This document shows positions 49,752 through 60,386 of a DNA stretch of 64,000 nucleotides, piece after piece. The notes under the pieces were generated by a model. It did no database searches. It saw only the letters and a list, made by a program, of their open reading frames with translations, and had not been told where the DNA came from. The first letter of the stretch is position 1. Every line of letters begins with the position of its first letter. This DNA comes from Desmodesmus armatus (Eukaryota > Chlorophyta > Chlorophyceae > Sphaeropleales > Scenedesmaceae), in the NCBI GenBank assembly GCA_007449985.2, contig VIIQ02000147.1:1-64000 (forward strand), given 5' to 3'. A program made the position numbers and the translations under genes.

Positions 49752-52700
49752 TCAACCAAGCAGGGAACCCCAAGTGCTCACAGACCCCTGCGCCCGACTG
49801 TCAGCACACTCCAAAGCTGCACTGCAGCAGCTGCTCAGCTTGGTGAGCAGGTACTGCTGCTGCTCCTCTGTGCTGCACAACACATCCCAATCCCAGTATG
49901 GAATCGTGATGACTGCATAGCCCCGAGCTGCCAGCGCCCTGTTTCTGAACAGGGTAGGGCCTGGAAGGGTGTTGCCAGGCTGCACATACTTGCGGGCCAC
50001 TTCAATCGCCACACGTACCCCTGAGGCTGTCACAGCTGCGATTTTGATCAAGTGTGCCCGGTCAGTTGTGAGCTGGAGTGACTGCGGCTGCTGCTGCCAG
50101 GTGTCAGGGGGCAGCTGCAGCACTGCATCATACACCGACTTCTGCTTTTTGGATGGCCGCCAGTCGCTGGCTGTTGACAACGTTGTAAGCTCGCAGCTTG
50201 CCCTGCACTGCTCCAGCTGCTGCCGGGTAAGGACACTTGCCAGGCCCTGGCTTGCTGTCAGCAGCCGTGTGCCCAGCAGCCACAGGTGCACCTGGTGCAG
50301 CTGCCATAGGGTATCCCTCTCCTCCTTGGCTGTGCTCCACAGCCGGCTGGCAGCAGCTGCCAGCTGCTGCACCTGCGGCACACACTGCTGCAAGTCCAGC
50401 ACTGCTGCCGACCAGCACAGGCTGCACAGCTCCCTGAAAGTTGGGCTGCCTTTTGTCCCAACCTGCAGCAGCAGGGCTGCCTGCTGCAGCAGTGCTTCTG
50501 GCAGCAAGTGGCCTGCATACCCCAGCTCACCACATGCCCAGGCCATCTTGACCAACTCTTGTGGGTTTGAAGCTGCCAAAAGCTGCTGCAACTGCTGGGG
50601 ATGCTGCTGCAAGGACTGCAGCAGCTGCAGTGGCAGGTAGTGCAGCTTCCCACAAGCCCACAGCAGTGTTGAAAGCTCGTGTGGCTGTGCCGCAGCAACC
50701 TGCTTCTCAACTGCGGCCAGCAGCTGCTGCAGATGTCGTGCTGACACCTGCTTCCCCACTGTGGCACAAGCCCACAGGGTGTTTGAGACATCCTGTGGTG
50801 GGGCATCCGGCAACACTTCAACCAGCCTCGTCAACAGCTGCTGCAGCTGCAGTGGCAGCACCCGGTGGCGGTACCCCATTTCAGCCACAGCCCACAGGGT
50901 TGTGGAGACCTCCAGTGATGTGGCACTTGGTAGCACATCCACCAGCCTCGTCACCAGCTGCTGCAGCTGCGGTAGCGGCACCTGCTGCCCCATTTTTGCT
51001 ACAGCCCACAGGGTCATGGACGCATCCAGTGGTGTGGCACTTGGCGGCACATCCACCAGCCTCATCACCAGCTGCGGTAGCGGCACACACTGCCCCATTT
51101 TTGCAACAGCCCACAGGGTTGTGGACACATCCAGTGGTGTGGCACTTGGCAGCACATCCACCAGCCTCGCCAGCGCCTGCTGCAGCTGCTCTGGTGTAAG
51201 CTGCTGCCGCAAGGTTGCAACTGCCCACATGGTGGTCAACATATTCTGCAAGCTGGCCTGCTGCAGTGTGCTGGCTTGCAGAAAGTGTGGCAGGAGCAGC
51301 TGGGCCGTGGCTGGGCTGTTCAGCTTGCCACACGACCAGATGATGGTGGTCAGCTCCCCAGCGCCACACTGCTGCTGCAGCCGCTCAGCATGCTTGTGCA
51401 GCACTGACAGCAGCTGCTGCTGCACTGCTCCTGCTGCTGCGGCTGCTGCGGCTGCTGCGGCTGCTGCGGCAGCGCCGTGAGTCGTGGCTGCCTGCTGCTG
51501 TGTTGCGGCTGCGGCTGCTGCTGCTGCTGCGGCTGCGGCCGCTGCTGCTGCTGCTGCTGCTAGTGCTTCTGCTGCTGCTGCTTCAGCCCCTGCTACTGCT
51601 GCTGTTCCACCTGCTGCTAATTCTCCTCGTGCCGCTGCTGCTCCTCCCCTTGCTGCTGCTGCTGCTGCTGCTCCTCCTGCTGCTGCTGCTGCGGCAGCAA
51701 TTGCAGCTGCCTGCTGTTGGTTGCCGCTCCTGCACCACACCCACACAGCCTGACGGCCTGGCTGTAGGCGGCAGCAAGATTTACATGGTCAAGGGGTGGG
51801 TCATCCTGCTGCACAAGCTGCAGCAGCTGCGCAAGGCTGGTGGCAGCTCTCAGCCGCTTTGCCAGCGGCTGCGCATTCATGCTTGGTTCCCTCCCAGCAC
51901 CCCGCATTGCTGTGTTGCCACTGGCGCTGCTGCCCTCCTGGCCCGTGATGGCCCCTGCTGCTGCTTGTTTTGCAGCCTGTACGGCTGGCATCTTCTTGCA
52001 GGCGCTGAGGGGCACCAGGGGCTGCTGTGCAATGCCTTCGACACAGCTGCGCTGCTGGCCTCCACCCCCGGGGAGCAGTGTGGCTGCTTGCTGCTGATGC
52101 AGACAGGAAAGGGCCCCATCATCACATTGAGTGCCCCAGCTGATGGCTGCAGGATACCTGGCGGGTCCTGCATGGGCACTACCCCCAGTGACTGAAGCGA
52201 GGCCAGCACACCAGGTGCGTCTGGTGTGGGCGCCCAAGCTGTGGGGCCTGTGCTGCTGCTGCTACCCTCGGCTGAGCTGCGCCGGCGAACGGTATGGGCC
52301 TGCATGGGGCCGCTGTCCACCACCACTGCTTGTGGCTGCAGGATACCTGGCAGGTCCAGCACAGGCACTGGCCCCCGTGACTGCAGCGAGGCCAGCACAC
52401 CAAGTGCCTGCGCCGCCTGCCCCGCCCCATCCAGCACCCCGGCTGGTGACAGCAGGATACCTGGCTGGTCCTGAATGGGGACTGGGCCCAAGGGCTGAAG
52501 CGAGGCCAGCACACCAAGTGCCTTTGGCGCCTGCACCACCCCATCCAGTGCCCTAGCTGATGGCTGCAGGTTACCTGGAGGGTCCTGCATGGGTACTGGG
52601 CCCAGGGGCTGAGGAGGGACCAGCACACCAGGTGTCTCTGGTGTGGGCGTCAAAGCTGTGGGGCCTGCGCTACTGCTGCTACCCTGAGCTGAGCTGCGCC

Positions 52701-53247
52701 GACGGAAGGTATGAGCCTGCATGGGGGAGCTGTCCACCACCACAACTGATGGCTGCAGGATACCTCGCGGGTACAGCACAGGCACTGGCCGCGGCGACTG
52801 CAGCGAGGCCAGCACACTAAGTGCCTGTGGCGCCTGCACCGCCCCATCCAGTGCCCCAGCTTGTGGCTGCAGGATGCCTGGCGGGTCCTGCATGGGGACT
52901 GGGCGCAGGGGCTGAGGTGACATCAGCACACCGGGCGCCTGCGGTGTGGGCGCCCAAGCTGTGGGGCCTGTGCTGCTGCTGCTATAAGCTGAATCACTAA
53001 GGGTAGGGGCGTGAGCCTGCACGACGTTGCTGTTCACCACGTGTGAGGGTGCTGCATAAAGGACAGCCTGTGGTGCATCCATGCTGCCAGCTGGGACAAG
53101 CACACACAGCTGCTGGGGGCGGACCCACTGCTGCTGTTGGTACAAGGTATGCGGCATCTGTGCTTCCAGGTGGTGCGTAGTCCCGCTGGCTGGCTGCAAC
53201 GTTGCAGCTGTAAACAGCTGCAGCACCTGCTGCTGTTGTGCAGACAT
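49752..53247 (-). CDS. OPR-repeat protein with C-terminal RAP domain
   Basis: The minus-strand frame 51746-49752 encodes a poly-Ala/Gln stretch, then about ten helical repeats of roughly 38 residues with the OPR signature (PSATPLDVSTTLWAVAKMG, PQDVSNTLWACATVGKQ, PHELSTLLWACGKLH). It ends with a RAP domain (VRVAIEVARKY, then RNRALAARGYAVITIPYWDW). Upstream, frame 52237-51617 contains SMNAQPLAKRLRAATSLAQL, typical of algal OPR N-termini. Frame 53247-51877 starts MSAQQQQVLQLF and holds tandem Pro/Val/Leu repeats. The three frames overlap and must be joined by short introns or frameshifts that I could not fix, so the N-terminal half is uncertain. OPR proteins bind specific chloroplast or mitochondrial transcripts to stabilise them or activate translation; the target here is unknown. 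Confidence 0.82.
52110..52970 (-). repeat. Coding tandem repeats in the OPR gene N-terminus
   Basis: Units of about 37-65 residues repeat around the core PGVLxSxQxLxPVPMQDPPG. Two flavours alternate: one with ALDGxVQAPxALGVLASLQ and one with VVDSxPMQAHTxRRRSSAxG. About seven to eight cores are present. They stay in one frame and are rich in Pro, Gln and Val. Confidence 0.85.
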
Positions 53248-54128
53248 CTGCACACTGCGCACTGCGTCCTGATACTCGCTGTGAGGATGTTCAAGGGTAG
53301 AATTTAATATTTGGTCTGTACGCGTGCATCTTTGAAGCCCTGTTCCTGTTTTGCGGGCGAAGGGCGGGACAGAGATGTGTGAGTCCCGTAACCAGTCTGT
53401 GAGCCACTGGGGGGGTATTCAGCACTTGAACAAGACGCGCAGGATATGGTTCAACGATTCACGTATGTTCAGTGCCACAAAGCTGCTTTGGTTGAGCACA
53501 GCTAGCATTGATCACGATGCTAACTCAAGGGCAGAAGTTGAAGTCTGTAGTTTGTGGCCCGGGCTTCTTTCTGTTGGCCTGTACATGCGATTAGCAGGCC
53601 TGGGAGTTGGGGAGGCTATACTTCGTGCTTGAGCCCTGAGTTGTGCCCTGCAGGCTGCAGCTCTGCCCTCAACATGGCCCTGTTTGTGGGCCCTTGGGTC
53701 TTGTACTGTATCCTTGCCAAGGAAGCATCCCAGTTACATGCTGCAAGGTGGCGTTGGTGGGCCTCGGCAGTGCAGCAGCCCATGTTCTGCAAACAGGTGC
53801 ACACCTGCTGCTCAACCCTACAGGTCCACTACCTGTCACACACACAAAACGGGAGGATGTCCACTACTGCTGCCACCGCTGGCTGCTGCTGCAGCAGCCC
53901 ATGCCTGCCAGCCTGGACCACCATCACCAGAGCTACAGCTGCCGCTGTACAACACAGCAAAGTGGCGGCGCCACTGCACTTGCTGCTGCACACCCGCCAC
54001 CGTGCTGCCGCTGCTGCCACACCCGTACTGCTGACACACGCCAACCCGCTGCGCCACACCCGCTGCTGCTACCCATGCCGTTTCACGGCAGGCTGCGCCG
54101 CTTCTGCTGCTGCCGCCAGCGCTGCATG
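53248..54128. other. Region between the OPR gene start and the V-ATPase C stop
   Basis: 880 bp expected to hold the OPR promoter and the V-ATPase C 3' UTR. A plus-strand frame at 53643-54155 is His/Cys-rich and overlaps the last V-ATPase exon in antisense. It shows no recognisable domain and I do not call it a gene. Confidence 0.45.
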
Positions 54129-57100
54129 CTAGTCTCCAGTGCTGATGGTGATTGAGACGTACGGGTGCTGGTCGATCTCACTGGCCAGTGCACCCGCTGC
54201 TGGCGTGCCGTCATCCTTCCAGTAGTGAACATCTGTACACAACGCGGGGGGGGGGGGGGGGGCACAGGTGGGGGAGGTTAGGTACACGAGGGTGTGAGGT
54301 GGATTGCCAATTCAGTGATATGATGGGCAGAAGCATCCTGTGCCGTCGTCCTTCCGATAGTGAACATCTGTCAAGCAACCCCAGGTGCGGACGGGCGGGT
54401 GGGCTAGCACACGGGGCACTTGCTCTGCAGACAGACACACGCCCACATTACACACACCCTGAGGCCTAGTTGCCCCCCAAACTCTCCAGCACCCCCGCTC
54501 CCAGCGCCCACCTGTCCCAAAGCTTGCCAGCAGCACCGCTCGCAGCCGTGCCTCCATCTTTGGCAGCGGCTTTACTACAGCAGCCTGGAACTGCAGGGGG
54601 CGGCAACGGGTGGGGTGGGGGTGGGGGGGTGGGCGGGGCGGGGGGGGGGGGGGGGGGAGATAGGACAGCAGAACAAACAAGGTGTTGGACACATTCGTAC
54701 GGCAGATTTACAGAGCACAAGGGCCAAAACGAAGAGGTGTGAGGGAGGAATACCATGCACAGGAAGACATTGACAGGACTAGCTGTGATAGGGTGCACAA
54801 GAAGTGCAGGGGGCACCCGGTGTGTGTGGGAGGGGGGGAAGGGGGGACAAGACAGGACATCAGAACCGTTCTGTGCTGCCCACCTGCAGTATGATCGTGT
54901 CCAACACTTTGTTCAACGTGTTGGACACGACCATACTGCAGGTGGGCAGCACAAGATACGATACATGAAGAGGGTGCAAAGCCGGGCCGGGTAGTACAAG
55001 GGACTCCTTGTGCATGCTGTCACAGGCAGCCATGGGTCTCTTGTACCCGCTTTGCACCCCCTTTCATGTATCGTATCGCAGAAGTTGACTGTACCAGATC
55101 GGCACATGCAGCGGTCAAGACAAGTGACCAAATTGAAGGGAAAGCCACCCTGCAGCAAGAAAGCCTCTAACCATACACCATCGAAAAACACACTGCACAG
55201 CACCCGTGGCAGACACTCACAAACCAGCATGTGGCAAAGCCTCAAATCATGAACCACATGGGGGCATCTAGGCACAGTGAGAGAGGGGGTGCAAGGCTCT
55301 GCACCGTACCTGTGGGGGCAGCCCGTATCGCAGGATAGACTCCACAAACAGCCTGATGACAGCCAGGTGCACGTAGCAGCTGAAGGCCTCCCCGTATGCT
55401 GTCTTGGCCCATTGCTCCAGTGCCGCCTGCTTGGCCTCTCCCTCTGCCTTGAGCTGGATTAGGGACAGGCTGGTGGGGGGAGCGTCTGCAGCCTCGGGCG
55501 CAGGGGGAACATACTCCTTCACCTGAAGGATTTTTGAGGGGGGGGGGAGTGGGTGACAGGGGGTGTCAGCTGTTGGCAGGTAGAGGGGTTGCCCCTGTTG
55601 ATGGAGGAGCGGGGGGGGGGGGGGGGTTGAGAGGGCATCTAGGAACAGTGAGAGGGGGGGGGGGAGCGCACGGCTCTCCAGTGCTGCCTGCTTGACCTCA
55701 CCCTCAGCTTTCAGCTGGATTGGTGAGAGGCTGGTGGGGGAGCGTCTGCAGCTTCAGGAACCGGGGCACATACTCCTTCACCTGAGTGTTTGTGTGTGTG
55801 CAGAGGGAGGGGAGGGGGGGGCAGGGGGTGACAGTGGGGTGTCAGCTGTTGGCAGGTAGAGGGGTTGCCCCTGTTGATGGAGGAGCGGGGGGTTGGGAGG
55901 GCATCTAGGAACAGTGAGGGGGCGGGGTGCATGGCTCTGCAGTGCCGCCTGTTTGGCCTCATCCTCAGCCTTGAGCTGCACCAGTGAGAGGCTGGTGGGG
56001 GGAGCGTCTGCAGCCTCGGGAGCCGGGGGAACATACTCCTTCACCTGAGTGTGTGTGTGGGGGGGGGGATGCAGTAGGGTGACAGTGGGGCTTGGCTGTC
56101 TGCAGGTAGAGGCGCTGCCCTATTGGTGGAGGTAGGGCGGGGCGGGGGGGGGGGGGGGGGGGCTCGAGGCCCAATGAGTGAGGGGGGGGGGGGGGGAGGG
56201 GGGGGTGCACGGCTCTGCAGTGCCGCCTGCTTGGCCTCACCCTCAGCCCCCTCCCCCCATGCGGCACACCCTGCTGCCTTGCGATACCCCTCCTGACCTC
56301 GTCCTTCCTCATGCGCAAACCCAGAAAATGCGCAGTTCCAAAAACTAGCAGCAGGACCCACCCACACAGCAGAAGCTGCAGACACCCCCCCCCACACACA
56401 CACACCTGGAAGCCGCATACGCATGCTGTTGTCTTGAAGTGCACCCTGAGACCCTCTCCCCAGGATCAGGCAGCAGGGCCTCTCAAACAATTTGCTGTCC
56501 TGACAACCCCCGTTCCCCCTGGGGGCGCGCGCGGCATGCCTTCCTCCTGCGCAAACCCTCCCACCCTGACACCCCACCACCTCCTTGTGGTGCAAACCCT
56601 ACTGCCCTTCACGCGCACAACCAAAATATCTATGCACACAGCAGCAGGTGCAGGACTGCCCTTCGCACCTGGAAGCCGCGTACGCGTGCTGCTGTCTTGA
56701 AGTCGTCCACAGTGCGCCTGAACAGCACCACGCTCATCAACACGTAGTCCTGGTCCTCAGTCACACGCTTGCAGCTGCGGGGGACCTGCGGAGTGGGTTG
56801 GTGGTGGTGGATGGGCACAAGGGGGGGGGGGAGGGGCAGGGGTCTGCCACAAGAACTGGTAGAGCTCTGTTGCCGCATCTGTGGCTTAACAAAAGCAAGG
56901 TGGGGAGGAGGGGGGGGGGCGCGTCATTGAACAGAACGCAGGGGGAAGAGGGGGGGGGGGGGCGTGCTGGAACAGCACACCGCTCATCACCACGTAGTCT
57001 TAGTCGTCAGACACACGTTTGCAGCTGCGGTGGACTTGCGCGTCAGATGGGTGAGAGGTGGCAGACAACAGTACTGCCTTACTGTCAGACTCAACAGTAC

Positions 57101-60100
57101 TGCTTCAGTGCCCACATGGAAGCACCACCAGCACCCGCCATTGGAACACCAGATGCAACACCTGCGCGCATTCTATCCAAGCTGACCGACACCCACAAAC
57201 CACAACAGATTCAGAAGCACTCTGTGTGCCCCCCCCCCCCCACACACACACCACCCTTCCGCACCCCCCCCCTCCGGCGCGTCTCACCACAAAGTCTGCC
57301 ATCTTCTCGTAAGCACGTTTCCCAGTCCTTGACGCTGTACTTGACCCATGAATCCCAAAGGTTTCCAAAGCTGACTGACATCCACATGCTATACAATAGA
57401 AGATGATCACTCCCTACCCTATTCACCAGATGATGAGCTACCCCCCCCCCCTTCCCACCCACCCCATGCTCCCTCACACACCCACCACCACCTCCCCCCC
57501 TCCAACCCCCTCACCACAAAGTCTGCCAGCTTCTCATAGCACGTCTCCCAGTCCTTCACGCTGTACTTGCCCACTACCACAAACAGCGTGGTCAGGTTCT
57601 CACTGTCCACCAGCTGACCAGGCTTCACCAGGCTGCTGATGTCACGCACAGCCAGGCTGCCCCCCGCCTTGCGCAGCGCTGCACTGATCTGACTCTTGAT
57701 GGTGTTGAACTCACCCAGCTTGACCTGAGAGGACGCGCGGGGGGGGGGGGGGAGATCAAGCAAAGTGGGGGTTGGGGGGGGGGGGGGGGGGAGACCAGCA
57801 GGGGGAGCGAAGGTGGTTGGGTGTTCACGGCATGCTAGACGTAGGGGTGAGGGAGCGTGTTGATACCAGCCTGAAAGCGCTAGGTTTCACCAGGCTGCTG
57901 ATGTCGGGCACGGCCAAAGTCCCCCCTGCCTTGCGCGGCACAGTACTGCCATTGCGCTGTGCATCTACACATGCTGCATGCAGCCATGACAACCTCTGAT
58001 GGTTCGTGAAGTAGACAACCCCCCCCCCCCCCCCCCTCCCCCTCCCCCCCCAAACCGCACACGAGACACTCCTGTACGCCTTGAAGTCATCCTCAGTCAT
58101 CCTCTGTCATTGCACTGTGTGTCTACACAGGCTGCTTATAGCCATAACAAGCTCTGATGGCTCATGCATTGAACAGCCCCCCCCCCCCCAAATATTAAAA
58201 ACCACACCACAAACCACGCCCACACCTTGAGGTCATCCTCTATGTGCCCCATGATCTCTGAGATCTTCTCAATCGTCTCCTTGATGGGCCGGCGCAGAGG
58301 GAACTTGGGCTCATCCCACCTGACCACCAGCAGCAGCAGCAGCAGCGGCAACGGCAGTGTTGGTTTGTTAGCGCCGGTGACCGCGCCCACATGAGATGGC
58401 AAACACTCTCAACAACACAAAGCCATCCACCCCCCCCTCCCGCGCCCGCGTGCCCATGCGCGCGATCCAAGAGATCCCTCCTGCTGGCTCAGCCCTGCCA
58501 CTGCATCCCCCCTGCATGCCCTCAGACCACCACACCCCCACCCCCAACAGACCACCACGCCTGAATCGTGTGAGGTATGACTGCCAGGCGCAAAGCATAC
58601 TCCTTCTGCTGCCCCAGCCATGCACCTTCATCCCGTTAATCCCTCTCCCCCTCTCCCCACCCCCCCACCCACATCACCCCCACCATCATCATCACCATCA
58701 TCCCCACCAGACCATCACACCTGAATCGTGTGAGGTATGCCATCCAGTCGCAACAGAGTCCTTGTGCTGCCCAGCCCTGCCCGTGCATCCCCCCCCCCCC
58801 ACCCCTCCCACCATTCCCCCCCCCCCCCCACCACCCCTACCAGACTGACCCACCTGAAACGTGTGAGGTATGAACCAGCCGCAAGAGAGTCCTCGGCCTG
58901 CTGCAACTGTGCCACAGCACGCCCCTGCATTCCCCCCCCTCCACGCACCCCACCCCTCCCACCATTCCACCCCCACACCCCTTCCAACACCAGACCCCCC
59001 CCCCCCCGGGGACCATCACACCTGAATCGTGTGAGATATGACTCCACTGGCAGGTTCTCCACCTTCAATGCTGATACTGCTTGGGGACCTGCAGCAGCAG
59101 CAAGGCGTGACGCAACAGCATAAGCACAGCACAGCGTGCCTATCAGGCCTTGCAGCAGCAGCAATTGCACGCCCTACACCACGCCTACAGGCAGCAGGGT
59201 GGGGAGCACACGAGCACACCACATGACAGATGACGATAGATTGTCACAAGCATGCAGCACAAGTCCTGGCCCCTCCCCACCCTTCCTGCTACACCTCAAC
59301 TGCAGAAGCTGGCTGGCGTTGATGCTGGCGGCCTACATTGCTGGGCGGCACGGCAGCTGCACCACAAAGGTTTGTATGTGTGTGGCTACATGCTGCGCTG
59401 TCTTTTTTTGGGGAGGTGCCCGATGGAAGCGCACCCCCCACAGGCTGGTCACACACAACTCAGTCACGGCTGTGCTGCCGGCAGCTTCCTGCTGGTACAC
59501 TAGTGGCTGGGAGCAGCACAGCTGATACAGCACCAGCACAAGCTGTGGCCGCTGCTGGGTGCTGGTGCTGCCGGTGCCGCTGTTCCCGTTCTCCAACGCT
59601 GCACAAGCAGTCGGGGGACCTGTCCTCCCTCCCGCTCTTCTAACTGCCCCCCATGAGCACATGCGAGCCTGGGTCTTGTGCGTCCACAACCCTAGACGCC
59701 CAAACAGATTGCATCAGCAAGCTGACTAGATGATAAAAACAATCCTCCACTTCAGAAACACATGCTACTGCTGTCAGCTAGGATGCCATAAACCCAGCTA
59801 GGCCTCCTTGACCAGCAGAACCCTGCAGCCCCTTGCTGGTAAACCCCACACAGCACAACACTTCGCTGCAGACTGCAACCCCGGAAGCATCCCAAGCTGC
59901 GTAATAAGTGCAAGTCCCGTTTACTTCTTTCCTTGCTACACATCGAGTGGAACCCTAGCTCAGCTTGCCACAAAATTGTCTCACCACTCCAACCAGGTTG
60001 CCGCAGCAGTCCAGACACACACCCCAGCTGCTGTCCAGCCAACAGGGTGTCAAACACCTCACTAACCTCACAAAATGTCAAACGGCGACCTGGAAAACAG

Positions 60101-60386
60101 CACCATCACGAGCCCACCAACCCCACCCCAGCACACACCCACCTCCCACATCATGCACAGTGCGCCGCAGCTTTGCTACAATTGCCTCAGTGCCCATGCT
60201 TGTTTTGGCCAGATCATCACTGTGCTGCAGCAGCGTGTCCAGCGTGCCCACCCGCAGCTCGGGTACCTCCAGCTTGGCGTTGCTGCTGAGCTGCTGCCCA
60301 TAGCTGGTCTTTTCCTGCAGCAGCTCCCAGGTTTGGCCCCTCCCACCCCGCCCTAGGGGCAGGCTCACCAGCCAGTAGTTGGGCAT
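54129..60386 (-). CDS. VHA-C: V-type proton ATPase subunit C
   Basis: Eight minus-strand exons: 60386-60143, 59088-59022, 58319-58226, 57724-57515, 56785-56669, 55522-55310, 54590-54512 and 54232-54129. All are GT-AG, all phases agree, and they give 375 residues, the length of the Arabidopsis subunit (DET3). Landmarks in order are MPNYWLVSLPLGRG, ELRVGTLDTLLQHSDDLAK, SYLTRFRWDEPKFPL, IEDDLKVKLGEFNTIKSQ, AGGSLAVRDISSLVKPGQ, YSVKDWETCYEKLADFVVPR, EDQDYVLMSVVLFRRTVDDF, GEAFSCYVHLAVIRLFVES, ILRYGLPPQ, HYWKDD and HPYVSITI at the end. Subunit C is the elongated stalk protein joining the V1 and V0 sectors of the vacuolar proton pump and controls their reversible assembly. Nearly every intron carries decoy copies of a flanking exon. 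Confidence 0.96.
54340..54376 (-). repeat. Decoy copy of the last V-ATPase C exon start
   Basis: A copy of the acceptor and first dozen codons of exon 8 (VHYRKDDGT in place of VHYWKDDGT) lies about 140 bp upstream of the real exon on the minus strand. Confidence 0.8.
54873..55077. repeat. Compound foldback: two adjacent hairpins
   Basis: Hairpin 1 has arms 54873-54907 and 54918-54952 (35 bp, one mismatch, 10-nt loop). Directly beside it, hairpin 2 pairs about 54955-55003 with 55036-55077 (strong over the outer 28 bp, with a few mismatches and an unpaired bulge further in). Both lie in the V-ATPase C intron between exons 6 and 7. Confidence 0.88.
55668..56260 (-). repeat. Decoy copies of the V-ATPase C exon 6 start
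   Basis: The real exon starts at 55522 (KEYVPPAPEAADAPP). Copies of acceptor plus the 5' half start at 55781 (one frameshift) and 56044 (intact KEYVPPAPEAADAPPTSLSL). A short third piece lies near 56216-56250. The spacing of about 260 bp between starts is very regular. Confidence 0.9.
56405..57352 (-). repeat. Decoy copies flanking V-ATPase C exon 5
   Basis: Downstream of exon 5 (56785-56669) a copy of its 3' end and donor lies near 56440-56408 (FKTTACVCGFQ). Upstream, a copy of its 5' part lies near 57035-56965 (SCKRVSDD, then a stop). Near 57352-57288 is a copy of the end of exon 4 (YSVKDWETC, then frame-shifted). Confidence 0.85.
57880..57955 (-). repeat. Decoy copy of an internal part of V-ATPase C exon 4
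   Basis: Encodes RKAGGTLAVPDISSLVKP about 160 bp upstream of the real exon 4 (57724-57515). It has no obvious acceptor of its own. Confidence 0.8.
58555..58900 (-). repeat. Three decoy copies of the V-ATPase C exon 2 end
   Basis: The real exon 2 ends SYLTRFR with its donor after 59022. Copies of this end with donors lie after 58854 (GTGGGT), 58721 (GTGTGA) and 58561 (GCGTGG), spaced 133-168 bp. C-runs on the plus strand separate them. Confidence 0.9.

Noticed and set aside
53643..54155. Plus-strand His/Cys-rich frame
   Set aside because: Its 3' end is antisense to the last V-ATPase C exon and the rest shows no domain.
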